Part shown: positions 59,494 through 64,000 of the stretch, in pieces | How positions within the stretch are numbered: position 1 is the stretch's first letter | Layout: every line of letters begins with the position of its first letter | Source: Nymphaea colorata | Lineage: Eukaryota; Streptophyta; Magnoliopsida; Nymphaeales; Nymphaeaceae | Assembly (NCBI RefSeq): GCF_008831285.2 | Contig: NC_045145.1 | Location: 12,462,802-12,526,801 of the forward strand | Direction of reading: 5' to 3' | Length of the DNA stretch: 64,000 nucleotides | Position numbers and translations under genes: made by a program | Notes under the pieces: model-generated | Told to the model about the DNA's origin: nothing | The model's database searches: none | The model's input: the letters and a program-made list of their open reading frames with translations, nothing else

Positions 59494-62400
59494 CCCACTC
59501 GTATTGATACAAACTTGTGATTTCATTTCCTTAGATCCTTACTATTGATGTAACTACAAGTTCAACTCATTGGATTGACTACAAGAGATCAAACTAATGC
59601 GTAGATCCCATTTGCATCCATTTGAACTTGTGATTTCAATCAACAAAATCAATCATTGTACATGTAATAACAAGTGAAACGCATTACGCTAATGATAAGT
59701 GATCAAACGAATGACATAAATCTCATTTTTTCTTACAAAGTTTTACTTTGAACCATTTAAATCATTCGTTATACATGTAATAACAAGCGAAACACATTAT
59801 ATTAATTGGAATACAACAAGTAAATAACTTAAATGTCATTTGTGTTCATACAAGCTTCTAATTCAATTCCCCTAAATCATTCAACATGCATGTTTAGGCA
59901 CATTCACGCATTACTTTGTGATTCAAGTCATTCAATTGATCCCTTATAGTTAACCTAATGTGTTTCACTGTTTATTACTTCTATAAAGAACGATTTAAAT
60001 GATTGAAATCACCGGTTCATATAGTTAAAAATGGAATCTATGCATTAGTTTGATCCCTAGTACTTAATCAAAATAATTCAACTTGTCATTACATTTACAG
60101 TACGCGATATAAGCGATTGAAATCAGTTGTTCGTATAAACACGAGTGGGATTTAAGCGATTCATTTGATCACACATATTTGTTTGAATGTTTTTAACTTG
60201 TTAGTACATCCATTTTGAATGATTTATTTGATCGAAATCACAAGTTTGTATGAGAATGAATAAGATTTAAGTCGTTAATTTGCTCCCCTATATTTAATTT
60301 AATGTGTTTCACTTGTTATTACATGTGTAACGAACGATTTAAATGATTGAAATCACAAGTTCATATGGATACAAGTGGGATCTATGCTTTTGTTTAACCC
60401 CTTTTACTAAATTCAATGAGTTCTCGTATTGAAACGAATAAGAAGTTCTACTTATTGGACTAACTACAAGCATCAAACTAATGTATACATCATATTTGTG
60501 TCCATATGAATTGGTGATTTCAATCATTTAAATCATCACTTATACATGTAATAACAAGTGAAACACATTAAATTAACTATAAAAGAGCAAATGAACCACT
60601 TCAATTTTGTTCATTTTCTTGCAAAATTGTGATATAAATCCATTAAATCATTCAACGTGGATGTAGCAACAAGTTAATCACATTCAATGAAATATGCGTG
60701 CTCAGATGAATCGCTTAAATCTCACTCGTATTGATACAAATTTGTGATTTCAATTCATTAGATCCTTACTATTGACGTAACTACAAGTTCAATTCATTGT
60801 ATTGACTACAAGAGATCAAACTAATGCGTAGATCCCATTTGCGTCAATTTGAACATGTGATTACAATCAACAAAATCAATCATTGTACATGTAATGACAA
60901 GTGAAACGCATTAGGCTAATGATAAGCGATCAAACGAACGACGTGAATCTCATTTTTTCGTATAAACTTTTACTTTGAACAATTTAAATCATTCGTTGTA
61001 GATGTAATAACAAGCAAAACACGTTATATTAACTGAAATACAACAAGTAAATAACTTAAATGTCATTTATGTTCGTATAAGCTTTTAATTTCATTCCACT
61101 ATATCATTCAACATGCATGTTTAAGCACATTTACGCATTAGTTTGTGATTCAAGTCATTCAATTGATCCCTTATAGTTAACCACTGTTAATTAGTTATAT
61201 AAAGAACGATTTAAATCACCAGTTCATATAGTTCAAAATGGAATCTATGGATTAGTTTCATACCTAGTACTTAATCAAAAGAATTCAATTCATATAGTTA
61301 AATCCCACTCGTATTGATACAAACTTGTGCTTTCATTTCATTAGATCATTACTATTGATGTAACTACAAATTCAACTCATTGGATTGACTACAAGAGATC
61401 AAACTAATGCGTAGATCCCATTTGCATCCATTTGAACTTGTGATTTCAATCAACAAAATCAATCATTGTACATGTAATAACAAGTGAAACTCATTATGCT
61501 AATGATAAGCGATCAAACGAATGACGTAAATCCCATTTTTTTGTACAAACTTTTACTTTGTACCATTTAAATCATTCGTTATACATGTAATAACAAGCGA
61601 AACACATTATATTAATTGAAATACAACAAGTAAATAACTTAAATGTCATTTGTGTTCATACAAGCTTCTAATTTCATTCCACTAAATCATTCAACATGCA
61701 TGTTTAAGCACATTCACGCATTACTTTGTGATTCAAGTCATTCAATTGATTCCTTATAGTTAACCTAATGTGTTTCACTGTTTATTACTTCTATAAAGAA
61801 CGATTTAAATGATTGAAATCACCGGTTCATATAGTTAAAAATGGAATCTATGCATTAGTTTCATCCCTAGTACTTAATCAAAATAATTCAACTTGTCATT
61901 ACATTTACAGTACGTGATATAAGCGAATGAAATCAGTTGTTCGTATAAACACGAGCGGGGTTTAAGCGATTCATTTGATCACACATATTTAATTAAATGT
62001 TTTTAACTTGTTAGTACATCCATTTTGAATGATTTATTTGATCGAAATCACAAGTTTGTATGAGAATGAATAAGATTCAAGTCGTTAATTTGCTCCCCTA
62101 TATTTAATTTAATGTGTTTCACTTGTTATTACATGTGTAACGAACGATTTAAATGATTAAAATCACAAGTTTATATGGATAGAAGTGGGATCTATGCTTT
62201 TGTTTAACCCCTTTTACTAAATTCAATGAGTTCTCGTATTGAAACGAACAAAAAGTTCTACTTATTGGACTAACTATAAGCATCAAACTAATGTATACAT
62301 CATATATGTGTCTATATGAATTGGTGATTTCAATGGTTTAAATCATTACTTATACATGTAATAACAAGTGAAACACATTAAATTAACTATAAAAGAGCAA

Positions 62401-64000
62401 ATGAACCACTTGAATTTTGTTCATTTTCATGCAAAATTGTGATTTAAATCCATTAAATCATTTAAGGTGGATGTAGCAACAAGTTAATCACATTCAATGA
62501 AATATGCGTGCTCAGATGAATCGCTTAAATCTCACTAGTATTGATACAAACTTGTGATTTCAATCAAAATCAATCATTATACTTGTATTAACAAGTGAAA
62601 CGCATTAGGCTAATGATAAGCGATCAAACGAACGACGTGAATCTCATTTTTTCGTACAAACTTTTACTTTGAACAATTTAAATCATTCGTTGTAGATGTA
62701 ATAACAAGCGAAACACATTATATTAACTGAAATACAGCAAGTAAATAACTTAAATGTCATTTATGTTCGTATAAGCTTTTAATTTCATTCCACTATCTCA
62801 TTCAACATGCATGTTTAAGCACATTCACGCATTAATTTGTGATTCAAGTCATTCAGTTTATCCCTTATAGTTAACCATTGTTTATTACTTATATAAAGAA
62901 CGATTTAAATCACCAGTTCATATAGTTCAAAATGAAATCTATGGATTTGTTTCATACCTAGTACTTAATCGAAAGAATTCAATTCATATAGTTAAATCCC
63001 ACTCGTATTGATACAAACTTGTGCTTTCATTTCATTAGATCCTTACTATTGATCTAAGTACAAGTTCAACTCATTGGATTGACTACAAGAGATCAAACTA
63101 ATCCGTAGATCCCATTTGCATCCATTTGAACTTGTGATTTCAATCAACAAAATCAATCATTGTACACGTAATGACAAGTGAAACGCATTAGGCTAATGAT
63201 AAGCGACCAAACGAACGACGTGAATCCCATTTTTTCGTACAAACTTTTAGTTTGAACAATTTAAATCATTCGTTATAGATGTAATAACAAGCGAAACACG
63301 TTATATTAACTGAAATACAGCACGTAAATAACTTAAATGTCATTTATGTTCACACAAGCTTTTATTTTCATTCCACTAAATCATTCAACATGCATGTTTA
63401 AGCACATTCACGCATTTGTTTGTGATTCAAGTCATTCAATTGATCCCTTATAGTTAACCATTGTTTATTACTTCTATAAAGAACGATTTAAATCACCAGT
63501 TCATATAGTTCAAAATGGAATCTATGGATTAGTTTCATACCTAGTACTTAATCGAAAGAATTCAATTCATATAGTTAAATCCCACTCGTATTGATACAAA
63601 CTTGTGATTTCATTTCATTAGATCCTTACTAATGATGTAACTACAAGTTCAACTCATTGGATTGACAACAAGAGATCAAACTAATGCGTAGATCCCATTT
63701 GCATCCATTTGAACTTGTAATTTCAATCAACAAAATCAATCATTGTACATTTAATAACAAGTGTAACGCATTACGCTAATGATAAGCGATCAAACGAATC
63801 ACGTGAATCTCATTTTTTCTTACAAACTTTTACTTTGAACCATTCAAATCATTCGTTATAGATGTAATAACAAGAGAAACACATTATATTAATTGAAATA
63901 CAACAAGTAAATAACTTAAATGTCATTTATGTTCATACAAGCTTCTAATTTCATTCCACTAAATCATTCAACATGCATGTTTAAGCACATTCACGCTTTA

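Larger units (their letters stand above)
49030..64000. repeat. AT-rich satellite array, ~113-115 bp monomer, mixed orientation
   Basis: The whole 15 kb is built from variants of one monomer with a core CTTGTGATTTCAATCA and, further on, ACATGTAATAACAAGTGAAA. Successive GTGATTT sites at 60514, 60629, 60744 and 60857 give steps of 115, 115 and 113. The reverse-complement core GAAATCA appears at 60005, 60119, 60234 and 60349, giving steps of 114, 115 and 115. Monomers thus run in both orientations in blocks. No genes are present; short open frames recur only because the repeat does. The array continues beyond the window. Confidence 0.95.

Noticed and set aside
56136-60527. A 62-residue minus-strand open frame recurring at 56136, 58529 and 60339
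   Set aside because: Its spacing (2393 and 1810) equals the satellite higher-order periods; it is carried along by the repeat and has no coding character.
49030-64000. CRISPR-like array
   Set aside because: Repeats are contiguous ~113 bp monomers without unique spacers, in a plant-type nuclear context.
1-64000. tRNA, rRNA or other RNA genes
   Set aside because: No cloverleaf with both internal promoter boxes and no ribosomal sequence was recognised on either strand by reading; a covariance-model scan would be decisive.

Overview
The window looks like repeat-dense, gene-poor nuclear DNA of a flowering plant, with relics of plant gene families: an LRR receptor kinase of the Xa21/EFR type, a VAL-type B3 repressor and a terpene synthase. 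It also holds Arabidopsis-type TTTAGGG telomere repeats and plant Ty1/copia and Ty3/gypsy fragments. The species cannot be fixed from the sequence. I see no intact protein-coding gene; every recognisable coding region is truncated, frameshifted or interrupted. There is one 100-base run of N at 7105-7204.

Layout. 1-8744: two broken C-terminal pieces of LRR receptor kinases (575-936 and 4765-5037) among GA-rich DNA and degenerate GATTCAGAT-type repeats; a roughly 0.33 kb segment is present twice (5271 and 6772), the second copy running into the gap. 8745-17660: a minus-strand Ty3/gypsy-type element with a primer-binding site, gag and protease but no visible reverse transcriptase. It is arranged as tail-LTR-internal-LTR, as if an old insertion was later partly duplicated in tandem. 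17661-19022: a broken VAL-type B3 gene fragment. 19023-23162: AT-rich DNA with nothing coding that I recognise. 23163-42695: a very large inverted repeat. Its arms of about 7.25 and 7.03 kb flank a 5.25 kb spacer, and each arm carries exon-like segments with conserved splice sites, a 5'-truncated copia RT/RNase H piece and one copia LTR. 42696-45369: three short TIR elements, two of them hAT-like. 45370-47340: a second, different copia fragment (gag, protease, integrase). 47524-48947: a terpene synthase pseudogene on the minus strand. 48952-49029: an interstitial telomere-repeat tract abutting the pseudogene. 49030-64000: an AT-rich satellite with a monomer of about 113-115 bp, organised in a 1810 bp higher-order unit that contains monomers in both orientations.

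How the parts relate. The terpene synthase relic has lost its 5' end at the telomere repeat and its 3' half next to copia DNA, so it marks the border between a decayed gene region and a satellite block. The inverted repeat and the satellite are the two most unusual structures. The inverted repeat could fold into a long double-stranded RNA if transcribed through. The telomere-satellite junction suggests a subtelomeric or rearranged chromosome-end origin. Both interpretations are inference.
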